A stretch of DNA of 64,000 bases, from the NCBI RefSeq assembly GCF_014648135.1, contig NZ_BMQN01000002.1, positions 62,001 through 126,000 of the forward strand, written 5' to 3'. Of this stretch, positions 1-10,486 are shown one piece after another. The notes under the pieces were generated by a model that worked only from the letters and a program-made list of their open reading frames with translations, ran no database searches and was not told where the DNA came from. Source of the DNA: Deinococcus sedimenti (GTDB lineage Bacteria; Deinococcota; Deinococci; Deinococcales; Deinococcaceae). A program made the position numbers and the translations under genes. Position 1 is the stretch's first letter. Each line of letters begins with the position of its first letter.

Positions 1-21
1 CTCGACTGAGAGAATGCCCCC

Positions 22-411
22 ATGACCGCCTTCAAACGCGCCTTCACGCAGGCCACCGCCCGCTATGGGCGCTTCAACCACGCCGCGCACCTGTTCGTCG
101 CGTGGCACCTCCTGCGGGACCGGCCCGCGCTGGCCGCCCTGGCGGAATTCCGCGCCGGACTGCGCGACCTGGCCGCCAGCATGGGCCTGCAGGACAAGTA
201 CAGCGAGACGCAGACCGTCGCGTGGTTCTTCGCGGTGCTCGACCACCTGGACCGCACCGGACACAGCGCCGAGGACTGGGATGCGTTCGAGGCCCGCACG
301 CCGGACCTGTTCGACCCGGCATACCTGCACGCCTTCTACCCGCCCGAGGCGCTGCGTGACCCGGCGGCGCGGGCGCACTTCCTGCCGCCGGACCGGGTGG
401 ACACGCCCTAG
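22..411 (+). CDS. conserved hypothetical protein, 129 aa
   Basis: I do not recognise a characterised family. The protein is soluble, with no signal peptide or membrane segment. The N-terminal half carries regularly spaced aromatic and histidine residues ([14 protein letters not shown] near residues 18-31, then [12 protein letters not shown] near 59-70), which looks like a helical bundle with a possible metal- or ligand-binding pocket. The ATG at 22 gives the first full-length reading, but too little upstream sequence is present to judge the promoter. It ends 46 bases before gatB and reads in the same direction; gatB has its own -10 element, so an operon is not required. Codon use is normal for the window. 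Confidence 0.7.
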   Translation: MTAFKRAFTQATARYGRFNHAAHLFVAWHLLRDRPALAALAEFRAGLRDLAASMGLQDKYSETQTVAWFFAVLDHLDRTGHSAEDWDAFEARTPDLFDPAYLHAFYPPEALRDPAARAHFLPPDRVDTP

Positions 412-444
412 CCCGCTGGGGCGCGGCCTTCCCCTTCCCGGCGG

Positions 445-450
445 TATCCT
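445..450 (+). promoter_or_regulatory. -10 element of gatB (leaderless)
   Basis: TATCCT lies 7 bases before the gatB ATG at 458, with no Shine-Dalgarno sequence between them. This spacing puts the transcription start at or next to the start codon, the pattern seen before about twenty genes of this window. Confidence 0.6.
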
Positions 451-457
451 GCGCGTC

Positions 458-1894
458 ATGGCGTATCAGGCGGTCATTGGTCTGGAAGTTCACCTGCAGC
501 TGAAGACGAAATCGAAGATCTTCAGCGCGTGCCCGCAGGAGTATCACGGCGCGGACCCGAATTCGTTCACGGATCCGTTCACGCTGGGCCTGCCCGGCAC
601 CCTGCCGACCCTGAACCGCGAGGCGGTGGAACTCGCCATGATGTTCGGGCTGGGCCTGAACTGCGACGTGTCGGGCTTCACGCAGTTCCACCGGAAGAAC
701 TACTTCTACCCGGACGCCCCGAAGAACTTCCAGCTGTCCCAGTACGACCGGCCTATCGCCCGCGACGGCTTCCTGGACGTGACGCTGGAGGACGGGACCA
801 CGCACCGGATTCGCATCAAGCGGGCGCACCTGGAGGACGACGCGGGGAAACTCACGCACCCCACGTACGCGCCGTACTCGATGCTGGACCTGAACCGCGC
901 CGGGTCCAGCCTGCTGGAGATGGTCACCGAGGCCGACATCACGGGCGCCGAACAGGCCCGCGCGTTCCTCGAGAGCGTGCAGGCCATCGCGCAGGCGCTG
1001 GGCGTCAGCGACGCGGCGCCCGAGGAGGGCAAGATGCGCTGCGACGTGAACCTCAGCCTGCACAAGCCCGGCGAGCCGTGGGGCACGAAGTGCGAGGTGA
1101 AGAACCTCAACTCGTTCCGCAGCGTGGCGCGCGCCATCGAGTTCGAGACGACCCGGCAGGCGCGCATCCTGGACGCCGGGGGGCGCATCACGCAGGACAC
1201 CCTCGGCTGGGACGAGGGCGGGCAGAAGACGTTCCTGATGCGCACCAAGGAGGGCGAGGCCGACTACCGTTACTTCCCCGAGCCGGACCTGCCGCCGCTG
1301 GACATCACGCCCGAGTGGATCGCCCGCGTCCGCGCGCGGATGCCCGAACTGCCCGCGCAGAAGCTGGAGCGGTACCTCGCGGCGGGCGTGCGCGCGGCGG
1401 ACGCGCAGACCCTGAGCCTCAGCGTGCCCCTGTCGCGGTTCTTCGACGAGGCGCTGACGGCGCAACCCAGCCCGGATGCCCAAAAACTTGCCAACTGGCT
1501 GCTGGGTGACGTGTCCGGCCTGCTCGCCGCGCGTGAGGAGACCCTGGACGGCAGCGCCCTGCGGCCCGCGCACCTCGCCGCGCTGGTGGGCCTGATCGAC
1601 GCGGGCACCATCAGCGGCAAGATCGCCAAGGACCTGCTGCCCGACGTGCTCGCCGGACACGACCCCGCTGCGCTGGTGCAGGAGCGCGGCCTGAGTGTCG
1701 TGACCGATGCGGCCGCCATCGACGCCGCCATCGACGCCGCGATGGCCGCCGACCCCGCCACCGTCGAGAAGGTGCGCGGCGGGAACGCGAAGGCCATGAA
1801 CGCGCTGTTCGGGCCGGTCATGAAGGCCATGGGCGGGCAGGCCAAGCCGGAGGTGGTGCGCGAGCGCCTGACCGCGAAACTGGGCCTGTCGTGA
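458..1894 (+). CDS. gatB: aspartyl/glutamyl-tRNA amidotransferase subunit B
   Basis: This is the B subunit of the GatCAB amidotransferase, which converts Glu-tRNA(Gln) or Asp-tRNA(Asn) to the amidated form in the cytoplasm, using ammonia made by GatA. The protein is 478 aa, the usual family length. It opens with the characteristic [20 protein letters not shown] and carries the kinase-like core, including [17 protein letters not shown] near residue 150 and the [13 protein letters not shown] segment near 210. The C-terminal helical and YqeY-like tail ends in [19 protein letters not shown] longer open frame upstream is spurious, because family homology begins exactly at 458. The next gene overlaps the stop (GTGA). 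gatA and gatC are not in the window. Confidence 0.97.
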   Translation: MAYQAVIGLEVHLQLKTKSKIFSACPQEYHGADPNSFTDPFTLGLPGTLPTLNREAVELAMMFGLGLNCDVSGFTQFHRKNYFYPDAPKNFQLSQYDRPIARDGFLDVTLEDGTTHRIRIKRAHLEDDAGKLTHPTYAPYSMLDLNRAGSSLLEMVTEADITGAEQARAFLESVQAIAQALGVSDAAPEEGKMRCDVNLSLHKPGEPWGTKCEVKNLNSFRSVARAIEFETTRQARILDAGGRITQDTLGWDEGGQKTFLMRTKEGEADYRYFPEPDLPPLDITPEWIARVRARMPELPAQKLERYLAAGVRAADAQTLSLSVPLSRFFDEALTAQPSPDAQKLANWLLGDVSGLLAAREETLDGSALRPAHLAALVGLIDAGTISGKIAKDLLPDVLAGHDPAALVQERGLSVVTDAAAIDAAIDAAMAADPATVEKVRGGNAKAMNALFGPVMKAMGGQAKPEVVRERLTAKLGLS

Positions 1895-2550
1895 CCGCCG
1901 GGTCCATCACCCCGGGGCGCTGGCGCGCCGCTGCCCTGGGGGCCCTGTGGACGCTGGTCGCCGCGACCCTCGCGCTGGGCGCGTACAGCCTGTGGCGCGC
2001 GGGCCTGGACGACCAGTTCGCGTGGCTGGCGACCCTGCGCGCCCTGCTGGCCGCCGTGATCCTCGTGTGGTGGACGCAACTCCTGGCGCGCTACACGCTG
2101 GCGCAGCCCACCCCGGACGGGGACGGCGTGCTGCGCTCCCTGCGCGCCCTGTTCCCGTGGCTGACGTCCCTGCGGCTGGCGCTGTGGGCGCTCAGTGCCC
2201 TGGTGTACCTGAGCGGCAGCCTGAACGCGAACCCGGTCGCGCTGACCGCCATCGCCAGCATCGAACTGGGGTTCATCCTGGCCAAGAACGCCGTGTACGG
2301 CAGCCTCGTGCGCGCCGCGCCCCACCCGGAGGACCCGCTGGCCCGCGCGCGGCTGCTGTCGTGGCTGAACGTCGCCGTGCCCCTGAGCCTCGCGCTGGGC
2401 GTCGTGAACGTCGTGCCCGTCGCGGGCCTGGGCGGCGCGCCCGACGCGGTCAGCCTGAGCGTGTACGGCCTGCACGCCCTGCTGGACGTGGCCGCCACCC
2501 TGCTGGCGCTGAAGGCCGTGCAGACCGCCCCGCAGCCCCGCCCGGCCTGA
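1891..2550 (+). CDS. multi-pass membrane protein of unknown function
   Basis: This 219-aa protein has about five or six hydrophobic helices (roughly residues 10-32, 42-62, 90-112, 118-135, 150-172 and 180-205) joined by short Arg-rich loops, so it is almost certainly an inner-membrane protein. I recognise no catalytic or transporter motif. The GTG start at 1891 overlaps the gatB stop in the sequence GTGA, so it is probably translated by coupling to gatB. A strong hairpin terminator follows its stop codon. The function is unknown, and the link to gatB may be transcriptional only. Confidence 0.8.
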   Translation: MTAGSITPGRWRAAALGALWTLVAATLALGAYSLWRAGLDDQFAWLATLRALLAAVILVWWTQLLARYTLAQPTPDGDGVLRSLRALFPWLTSLRLALWALSALVYLSGSLNANPVALTAIASIELGFILAKNAVYGSLVRAAPHPEDPLARARLLSWLNVAVPLSLALGVVNVVPVAGLGGAPDAVSLSVYGLHALLDVAATLLALKAVQTAPQPRPA

Positions 2551-2554
2551 ATGA

Positions 2555-2594
2555 AGGAAGGCGCGGCCCCCGTCTGGTGGGGCCGCGCCTTCCT
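2555..2594. terminator. bidirectional intrinsic terminator
   Basis: A perfect 16-bp stem (arms 2555-2570 and 2579-2594, AGGAAGGCGCGGCCCC paired with its complement) encloses an 8-base loop. It sits between the convergent membrane-protein gene and the small gene at 2602-2880 and can serve both. Confidence 0.8.
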
Positions 2595-2601
2595 GGGGGG
2601 G

Positions 2602-2880
2602 TTACGCGCTGAGCGGCAGCACCACCGCGCGGGCCTTCTCGCCGTCCGTGCAGGGGCGCAACGTCAGGACCAGCAGCGCCGTGTCGGCCCGCAGCAGGTA
2701 CGGCAGCCAGGAGTGATTCAGGGTCGCCAGGGCGCGGGAGGCTTCACTGGCCGGGACGCCGCGCAGCACCAGCACCGCGCGGCTGGCCCCCGCGTCGCTG
2801 TACAGGTCCGCCGCGCCGAACAGGTCCTCGCCGGACAGGGAACGGAATTCGAATTGATGATTGCGCCTCAGCAGGTGCAT
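2602..2880 (-). CDS. small hypothetical protein, 92 aa
   Basis: This is a short soluble protein of unknown function, starting MHLLRRNHQFEF. The start at 2880 is chosen because an AAGGAGA ribosome-binding site lies just upstream of it. The open frame continues further, but upstream starts lack such a site. A TACGCT hexamer about 35 bases before the start is a plausible -10, so unlike many neighbours this gene would have a leader and a Shine-Dalgarno sequence. No motif, signal peptide or membrane helix is evident. It converges on the gatB-linked membrane gene and shares its terminator. Confidence 0.65.
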   Translation of the reverse strand: MHLLRRNHQFEFRSLSGEDLFGAADLYSDAGASRAVLVLRGVPASEASRALATLNHSWLPYLLRADTALLVLTLRPCTDGEKARAVVLPLSA

Positions 2881-3068
2881 GGGGTTCTCCTTGAAACTGA
2901 CTTGGATGCCACTAGCGTAGCGGATGAACACGCAGCCCTTTGTCCCCACCTACACAGGTGAACCCAGAGCGTCCAGCATGACTGTCCTACGGGCGCAGCA
3001 TGCCCCGCCCATGTCAAACGGGTGTGAAAGAACCGTGTGCAGTATGGGCGGCCCCTACACTGGGCGGC

Positions 3069-3602
3069 GTGACCCCCTCCGTCAGCGACCTGCTGCGCGA
3101 ATACCAGGAGTACGTCCTCGCGTACCGCCTGCGCCGCGCCGTGGGCGGCCGCGTCACGCCACCCGGCGAGCAGCTGCGCCTGCCCGAGTACGCCGCGCTG
3201 CGCCTGGACCGCCAGGACCTCGCCCGCTCCCTGATCCGGCGCGGCCTGGACGGCCCCAGCCTGCGCCGCCTCGACGCCCTGAGCGACCAGCTGATGTTCG
3301 GCTTCTGGCTGAACCCCTCCGAGGTCGCCGCGTTCCTGCGCGCCGCGATCCGCGAGGGCAGCCACCCCGCGCTGGGCGACCCGGCCGCGTTCGCGCGCCT
3401 GCTGACACCCGCCGAGCAGGCCCGCCTCGGGGCAGACGGCGTCGCTCAGGTCTGCGCGCACCACATCGCCTGCTTCGCGCTGGCCGCGCCGATGCTCGAC
3501 CCGGACGGCCTGAACACCGCGTGGCAACGCATCGAGTCGACCCGCCCACCCCTCTTCCTGGACGAACTGCAGCCCCCCACCCCCGAAAACCCGCTCACCT
3601 GA
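3069..3602 (+). CDS. hypothetical protein, 177 aa
   Basis: This soluble, alanine- and arginine-rich helical protein belongs to no family I recognise. The GTG at 3069 is chosen over an upstream in-frame ATG because a TACACT -10 element (3056-3061) ends 7 bases before it, the leaderless arrangement common in this window. The C-terminal third contains CAHHIACFALAAPM, a Cys/His cluster that could bind metal, but this is only suggestive. The protein ends in a Pro-rich tail. The comF-family gene follows 37 bases later on the same strand and may be cotranscribed. Confidence 0.7.
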   Translation: MTPSVSDLLREYQEYVLAYRLRRAVGGRVTPPGEQLRLPEYAALRLDRQDLARSLIRRGLDGPSLRRLDALSDQLMFGFWLNPSEVAAFLRAAIREGSHPALGDPAAFARLLTPAEQARLGADGVAQVCAHHIACFALAAPMLDPDGLNTAWQRIESTRPPLFLDELQPPTPENPLT

Positions 3603-3639
3603 GGCAGCGGCCCGCCGCGCGGCGTGATTCACTCGGCGC

Positions 3640-4284
3640 ATGACCGCTGCGTTCGGAACGGCCCTGCTCGGCGCGCTGCGCGCCCTGCTGCCCCGCGCCT
3701 GCCCCGGCTGCGGCGCGCAGCTCGGCCCGCACGCCGGACTGTGCCCGGCCTGCCGCGCCGCCCTGCGCCCCTACGTGCAGGATCACAGCCCGCTGCGCGC
3801 CCAGCCGGAACCGCATCTCGTGACGCTCGGCCCGTACAGCGGCGTACGCCGCCGCGCCGTGCGGGAACTGAAGTTCGCGCAGGCCCGCGACCTCGCCCGC
3901 ATCCTCGGCGAGACACTAGCCACCGGCGTGCCCGCCGCGTGGGACGTGCAGGCCGTCATTCCCGTGCCGCTGCACCCCACCCGGCAGCGCCAGCGGGGCT
4001 TCAATCAGGCCGAACTGATCGGCCGCGCCCTGGCCGGCGCGCTGGCCGTCCCCTGCGTCCCGGCCCTGACCCGCACCCGCGTCACGGCCCAGCAGGCCCG
4101 CCAGCACGGCGCGCAGCGAGAGGACCTGCACGGCGCCTTCCGCGCCCACGAGGGCTTCCTGCCCACCGGGCCGGTCCTGCTGATCGACGACGTCCTGACC
4201 AGCGGACGCACCGCGCAGGCCTGCCAGCACGCGCTGCTGCAGGCGGGCGCGCCGCAGGTGTACGTCGCCGTCGTCGCCCGCTGA
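3640..4284 (+). CDS. comF: ComF family phosphoribosyltransferase-like protein
   Basis: ComF proteins are needed for transformation with single-stranded DNA in naturally competent bacteria, and Deinococcus is competent. The 214-aa sequence has the family layout: an N-terminal zinc ribbon with two Cys pairs (CPGC and CPAC, residues 21-40), then a type I phosphoribosyltransferase fold. The fold shows the RQRGFNQAELI segment (near residues 120-130) and the PRPP-binding loop VLLIDDVLTSGRT near residue 185. The start at 3640 places the zinc ribbon near the N-terminus as expected. No other competence gene is adjacent. A hairpin terminator follows. Confidence 0.9.
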   Translation: MTAAFGTALLGALRALLPRACPGCGAQLGPHAGLCPACRAALRPYVQDHSPLRAQPEPHLVTLGPYSGVRRRAVRELKFAQARDLARILGETLATGVPAAWDVQAVIPVPLHPTRQRQRGFNQAELIGRALAGALAVPCVPALTRTRVTAQQARQHGAQREDLHGAFRAHEGFLPTGPVLLIDDVLTSGRTAQACQHALLQAGAPQVYVAVVAR

Positions 4285-4291
4285 GCGGAAA

Positions 4292-4329
4292 GCGGGAGGG
4301 CGGCGGGTGTGCCCCGTCCACCCTCCCGC
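4292..4329 (+). terminator. intrinsic terminator after the comF-family gene
   Basis: GCGGGAGGG (4292-4300) pairs perfectly with CCCTCCCGC (4321-4329) around a GC-rich loop, immediately after the stop codon of the comF-family gene. There is no clear T-tract. Confidence 0.6.
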
Positions 4330-4338
4330 CTCGGCCGC

Positions 4339-4474
4339 ATCAGCTCATACGGATTCCGTTTGTTTCGCTGACAACCCGGAACGTCACCGGGTTATCAGCT
4401 CCACGTCCGGAACCCGTTTTTCTCCAACTCGCGTCCGCTCGGATTGAACGGCTTTGCAAGCCATTCAATCGGAG
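4339..4474. repeat. palindromic intergenic repeat element, copy A
   Basis: This copy has two hairpins. Arm AACCCGG (4373-4379) pairs with CCGGGTT (4387-4393). A second, 17-base-arm hairpin (4438-4454 with 4458-4474, two mismatches) has GATTGAACGGCTT opposite AAGCCATTCAATC. Between them is a box, CTCCACGTCC...GCGTCCGCTCG, which recurs in copies at 12.2 kb and 44.1 kb. The element lies between convergent genes and ends two bases short of the DUF1684 stop codon. Confidence 0.6.
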
Positions 4475-4475
4475 T

Positions 4476-5021
4476 TCAGCTCAGGCGTTCGCCCGCCGTC
4501 ACCGGGCCCGGCAGCCAGTTCTCACGGGGCGGCAGCGGGCACGTCCAGCCGTCCCCGTACGCGCAGTACGGGTGGTACGCCAGATTGAAATCGACCCGCA
4601 CCAGCGCGCCGTCCCCACCCAGTTGCCGGTCCAGGGGAGCGTCCAGGTAACGGCCCGCGCCGTATGTGCTCTCCCCGCTGGTGGCGTCGCGGAACGGAAT
4701 GAACACCCGCTCCGGGCGATCCTCGCCCAGCGGCGCGAACACCAGCAGCGTCCGCTCGCCGTCCGGCAGGGGCAGCTGCACCTGCCCGACGCGGGCCATG
4801 GTGCGCGTCTCGCCGGTGTTCGTCTCCAGCGTCCACTCCGCGCCCCCGTCACCCTGCGGCAGCGGCTCCAGCAGCACCGTGAACGCCCACGCCTCGTCCG
4901 GCGGGAAGTACGACAGGCCCGCGAACTCCGCCGGGTCCACCGGCCCGCGCCCCGCCGCGAAGTGCTCGTCCTTCCGGCGGCGGAAGTCCAGCACCGCCGC
5001 CTCGTACGCCGAGGCGGTCAC
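4476..5021 (-). CDS. DUF1684 domain-containing protein
   Basis: The 181-aa protein matches the DUF1684 family over its whole length. The hallmark segments are FIPFRDATSGESTYGAGRYL (near residues 107-126), VRVDFNLAYHPYCAYGDGWTCPLPP (near 141-165) and the NWLPGPVTAGER ending. The family is widespread, and its biochemical role is not established to my knowledge. There is no signal peptide. The GTG start at 5021 is one base after the stop of the S4-domain gene, so the pair is an operon. Its 3' end abuts the terminal hairpin of repeat copy A, which may act as its terminator. Confidence 0.9.
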   Translation of the reverse strand: MTASAYEAAVLDFRRRKDEHFAAGRGPVDPAEFAGLSYFPPDEAWAFTVLLEPLPQGDGGAEWTLETNTGETRTMARVGQVQLPLPDGERTLLVFAPLGEDRPERVFIPFRDATSGESTYGAGRYLDAPLDRQLGGDGALVRVDFNLAYHPYCAYGDGWTCPLPPRENWLPGPVTAGERLS

Positions 5022-5022
5022 G

Positions 5023-5238
5023 TTAGAAATCCACCCGCACGCGCTCCCCGGCGTACTCCACGATGTCCCCCCGACGCAGCTTCTTGCGGCGCCGAGTCTC
5101 GATCTCGCCGTTCAGGCGGACCTCGCCGCCCTGCACGCGGAACTTCGCCTCGCCGCCCGTCTCCACCATGCCGCGCATCTTCAGGAAGTCCTGAAGGTCG
5201 ATCGTGTCCTGCTCGGGGTACCCTCGTTCACCAGTCAT
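5023..5238 (-). CDS. RNA-binding S4 domain protein (YaaA/YbcJ type)
   Basis: This 71-aa protein is essentially a single S4 RNA-binding domain. IDLQDFLKMRGMVETGGEAK is followed by the strand segment VQGGEVRLNGEIETRRRKKL and the basic end RRGDIVEYAGERVRV. Such stand-alone S4 proteins resemble E. coli YbcJ and B. subtilis YaaA, with presumed roles in RNA or ribosome metabolism. The start at 5238 is favoured over longer frames because a TACGCT -10 (5246-5251) lies 7 bases upstream and the S4 homology begins here. It is the first gene of an operon with the DUF1684 gene. Confidence 0.88.
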   Translation of the reverse strand: MTGERGYPEQDTIDLQDFLKMRGMVETGGEAKFRVQGGEVRLNGEIETRRRKKLRRGDIVEYAGERVRVDF

Positions 5239-5294
5239 GCCGCGCAGCGTAGCAGCGCCCCACCCCACCTGTCTGTGATGGGATTGTGCGATGT

Positions 5295-5358
5295 GGGGTG
5301 TGGGAAGTGGGCGGACAGCAATCTGTTCCCACAACCTACAGCCCACTCCCCACACCCC
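5295..5358. repeat. long G-rich inverted repeat
   Basis: GGGGTGTGGGAAGTGGGC (5295-5312) is the inverted copy, with one mismatch in 18, of 5341-5358. The two enclose a second small inverted repeat (GGACAG...CTGTTCC). It lies between the dockerin gene stop and the S4 gene. Its GTGGGAAGTGGG motif recurs in a similar palindrome at 62.7 kb. Confidence 0.6.
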
Positions 5359-5359
5359 T

Positions 5360-5884
5360 CTACAGCTTGTACTGCGCGCTGAACAGTTTCAGGTCGGCGT
5401 CGTCCACCTTGCCGTTGCCGTCCAGGTCGCCGATGCTGGTCGACCTGCCGTAGCTGTTCATCAGCAGGGCGAGGTCGGTCAGGTCGATCTTGCCGTCGCC
5501 GTTCAGGTCCGCGCCGCTGAGGCGGGCGCGGGCGCTGGCGGTCGTCCAGTCGGTCAGTTTCCACTCGCGGGTCAGTTCCGCGCGGATGGCGTCCTGCAGG
5601 TTCAGCGGGCCGCGCGGGTTGAACTCGATGCGGCGGTCTGTTCCGCTGCCGAAGCTGCGGGCCGCGACGTCCGGACTGAAGGGCGCGGCGCCGCCCAGCG
5701 TCAGCGTGGGACCGCTGCTGGTGTCCAGCGTGACCGGGAAGTCCGGCGTGGACAGGGCGGCCAGCGCGGCCTGCACGGCTTTCGTCAGCTCCTCACCCTG
5801 CGGGCGGAGTTTGACCGTCACGGCACCAGCCGACCCCAGCAGGGTCAGCAGGGTAGGCAGCAGGAGGGTCCGGGCGCGCATCAT
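5360..5884 (-). CDS. secreted dockerin type I protein
   Basis: This is a 174-aa exported protein with a signal peptide (MMRARTLLLPTLLTLLGSAGA) and a C-terminal dockerin. Two calcium-loop repeats are visible, DLNGDGKIDLTD (residues 126-137) and DLDGNGKVDDAD (153-164), each with acidic or Asn ligands at positions 1, 3, 5, 9 and 12. Each is followed by a short helix (LALLMNSYG and LKLFSAQY), as in classical dockerins. The region between (residues 22-120) is not a family I know. The start codon overlaps the preceding stop (ATGA), so it is the third gene of a coupled operon whose first gene encodes a lipoprotein with a cohesin-like region. Dockerins bind cohesins, so the two are candidate partners. 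Confidence 0.85.
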   Translation of the reverse strand: MMRARTLLLPTLLTLLGSAGAVTVKLRPQGEELTKAVQAALAALSTPDFPVTLDTSSGPTLTLGGAAPFSPDVAARSFGSGTDRRIEFNPRGPLNLQDAIRAELTREWKLTDWTTASARARLSGADLNGDGKIDLTDLALLMNSYGRSTSIGDLDGNGKVDDADLKLFSAQYKL

Positions 5885-6333
5885 TTACCTCCCCGGGCGC
5901 CCAGCAGCGCCTCACGCAGTTTGGCGGGGTCCGTGATGTCGCCCGCCGCGACCTTTCCAGCCGTCACGGGGTACAGCCCCTGATTGAAGCCCACGACCGG
6001 GCTGTCCAGCCTGGACGCGTATAGCAGCGCCACGACCTCCAGCCCGGCGCGCAGGTCGGGCAGGCCGTCCACGCCCTTCAGGACGAACAGGGCGGGTTTG
6101 CCGTCCTGCTGAGGCAGGCGCGCGGCGTCCCCCGCGATGGTTTCCGTGACGGTCAGCGGGTACGCGAGGTACGTGACCTCGCCGTCCTTCACCTCGGCAG
6201 GGGTGCCCAGAGTGGCGCGGACGATCACCTCGGCCCGCTGTGCCTGCTGCGCCAGCGTCAGCGTGGGCGCCGTGGTCGCCAGGGCAGGGGAGAGGCCGAG
6301 TAGGGCGGCGGCCAGCAGCGTGCGCGCGTTCAC
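5881..6333 (-). CDS. small secreted protein, second gene of the cohesin-like/dockerin operon
   Basis: This is a 150-aa protein with a typical signal peptide (MNARTLLAAALLGLSPALA). The mature part looks mostly beta-stranded (AEVIVRATLGTP, VTYLAYPLTVTETIAGD, PALFVLKGV, GLEVVALLYASR), so it may be a small beta-sandwich. I cannot name the family. It starts with GTG overlapping the upstream lipoprotein stop (GTGA) and its own stop overlaps the dockerin gene start (ATGA). Coupled translation implies roughly matched amounts and a shared job at the cell surface or in the periplasm. Confidence 0.8.
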   Translation of the reverse strand: MNARTLLAAALLGLSPALATTAPTLTLAQQAQRAEVIVRATLGTPAEVKDGEVTYLAYPLTVTETIAGDAARLPQQDGKPALFVLKGVDGLPDLRAGLEVVALLYASRLDSPVVGFNQGLYPVTAGKVAAGDITDPAKLREALLGARGGK

Positions 6334-7304
6334 TTGCCACCTCCCGCGCCGCCACCTGCGGGCGGCGTGGGGGCCGGGTCAGTCTTCGGAGGATCCGTCT
6401 TCGGGGCCTCGGTGGGCGGAGTGGTGTCCGTCCCGGTCTTCGGCGCGTCGGCCGGTTTCGACTCCGCTGGTTTCTGCTCAGCGGCCTTCTGCTCCGCTGC
6501 TTTCTGTTCGTCTGCCTTCTTCTGCTCGGCGGCTCTCTGCGCGTCGAGTTTCTTCTGATCCTCGGCAGACAGTTTCTGCACGATCAGTTTGCCGTCCCCG
6601 CCGCGCGCCTCGTAACCCAGGTCAGGGCTGCCCAGGGTGATGGGCGCGCCAGGTTTGACACTGATCAATGCCACGCGAGCGCCGCTGCGCGGCACGGCCT
6701 TGAAGCCCAGGTCCAGCGTCAGGCGCGTGCCGTCCTGACGCCAGAAGAGCAGCGCGCCCCCCTCCGGCTGCACGCGCGTGACCGTCACGTTCGCCGGCAG
6801 CGTCCACGAGAATCGCGCGGCCCGCACGCTGCGCGGCGCGTTGATCGTCACGGGAACGCGCGTCTCCCCGCGGATCTGCCCAGCGGGCAGCGTGAGCGCC
6901 AGGCTCAGGGGAGGCAGGTCCTGCACCGTCACGGTGTACGACTTCTGCTTGCTGCTCAGCGTGGAATCCGTGACCTCCAGCGTGAACGTGTACGTCCCGG
7001 CCTTCGTGGGCGTGCCACTCAGGGTCGTGCCGGTCAGGTTCAGGCCGGGCGGGAAGGTCCCCTCGATCCTGCGCACGGTGTACGGCCCGGCGCCGCCCGC
7101 CACCTCGATGGTCGTCGAGTACGGCTCCTGCAGGTACACCGGGGGCAGACCGCTGGCGCGCTCGTTGAAGTACAGCGCGTCGCGCGCACTGGTGCTGGAC
7201 GTGCTGGTCAGGTCCTGTCCGCAGGCGACCAGGCCGAAGGCGGGCAGCGCGCAGGCCAGCAGGACGCCCAGCCCCCGCCGGGCAGCGAAACGCGAATGTG
7301 CCAT
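6330..7304 (-). CDS. lipoprotein with Ig-like and cohesin-like regions and a TolA-like tail
   Basis: This is a 324-aa envelope lipoprotein: a signal peptide and lipobox ending GLVAC (Cys28). Residues about 52-128 match the pattern of a putative Ig-like domain (YSTTIEVAGGAGPYTVRRI...GLNLTGTTLSGTPTKAGTYTFTL). Residues about 133-242 form beta strands in the order of a cohesin (LSLALTLP, VPVTINAP, VRAARFSWTLPANVTVTRV, GTRLTLDLGFKAV, GARVALISV). A charged Lys/Ala/Gln/Glu repeat region (about 245-290) and a Pro/Thr/Gly-rich tail follow, like a spacer across the envelope. The start at 7304 is supported by TACACT (7312-7317) 7 bases upstream. The cohesin reading is inference from pattern; the lipoprotein call is firm. 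Confidence 0.85.
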   Translation of the reverse strand: MAHSRFAARRGLGVLLACALPAFGLVACGQDLTSTSSTSARDALYFNERASGLPPVYLQEPYSTTIEVAGGAGPYTVRRIEGTFPPGLNLTGTTLSGTPTKAGTYTFTLEVTDSTLSSKQKSYTVTVQDLPPLSLALTLPAGQIRGETRVPVTINAPRSVRAARFSWTLPANVTVTRVQPEGGALLFWRQDGTRLTLDLGFKAVPRSGARVALISVKPGAPITLGSPDLGYEARGGDGKLIVQKLSAEDQKKLDAQRAAEQKKADEQKAAEQKAAEQKPAESKPADAPKTGTDTTPPTEAPKTDPPKTDPAPTPPAGGGAGGGK

Positions 7305-7475
7305 ACCGAGCAGTGTAGCCGCGACGGACCGCGCGGCGGTGAACGAACCGTGATACGGGGATGCTCCGCGCGGATGTCCGCTGCTCCCCCCGGCGTTCCG
7401 GCCACCCCTTCCCGCCACCCCTTGCGGCCGCCTGAATCGTGCCTGACTTCCCTCACGTCGCGCCGGGACCGGGTT

Positions 7476-7481
7476 TAGACT
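7476..7481 (+). promoter_or_regulatory. -10 element of the M16 peptidase gene
   Basis: TAGACT ends 9 bases before the ATG at 7491 and no ribosome-binding site intervenes, so transcription probably begins at or just before the start codon. Confidence 0.5.
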
Positions 7482-7490
7482 GCCGGGCAT

Positions 7491-10412
<2,922 letters not shown>

Positions 10413-10440
10413 GGGAAGTGGTCAGTCGAAAGTAGGAACA

Positions 10441-10477
10441 GCAGAGGCCCCCTCCGATCACTGGAGGGGGCCTCTGC
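10441..10477. terminator. bidirectional intrinsic terminator
   Basis: GCAGAGGCCCCCTCC (10441-10455) pairs perfectly over 15 bases with 10463-10477 around a 7-base loop, between the convergent M16 peptidase gene and fabF. Confidence 0.85.
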
Positions 10478-10486
10478 CGTTGATAG

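Noticed and set aside
5360..5884. Degenerate metalloprotease motif (RAELTRE near residues 101-107) in the dockerin protein
   Set aside because: It has Glu at the right place but lacks both zinc histidines of HExxH, so there is no real evidence for a protease.
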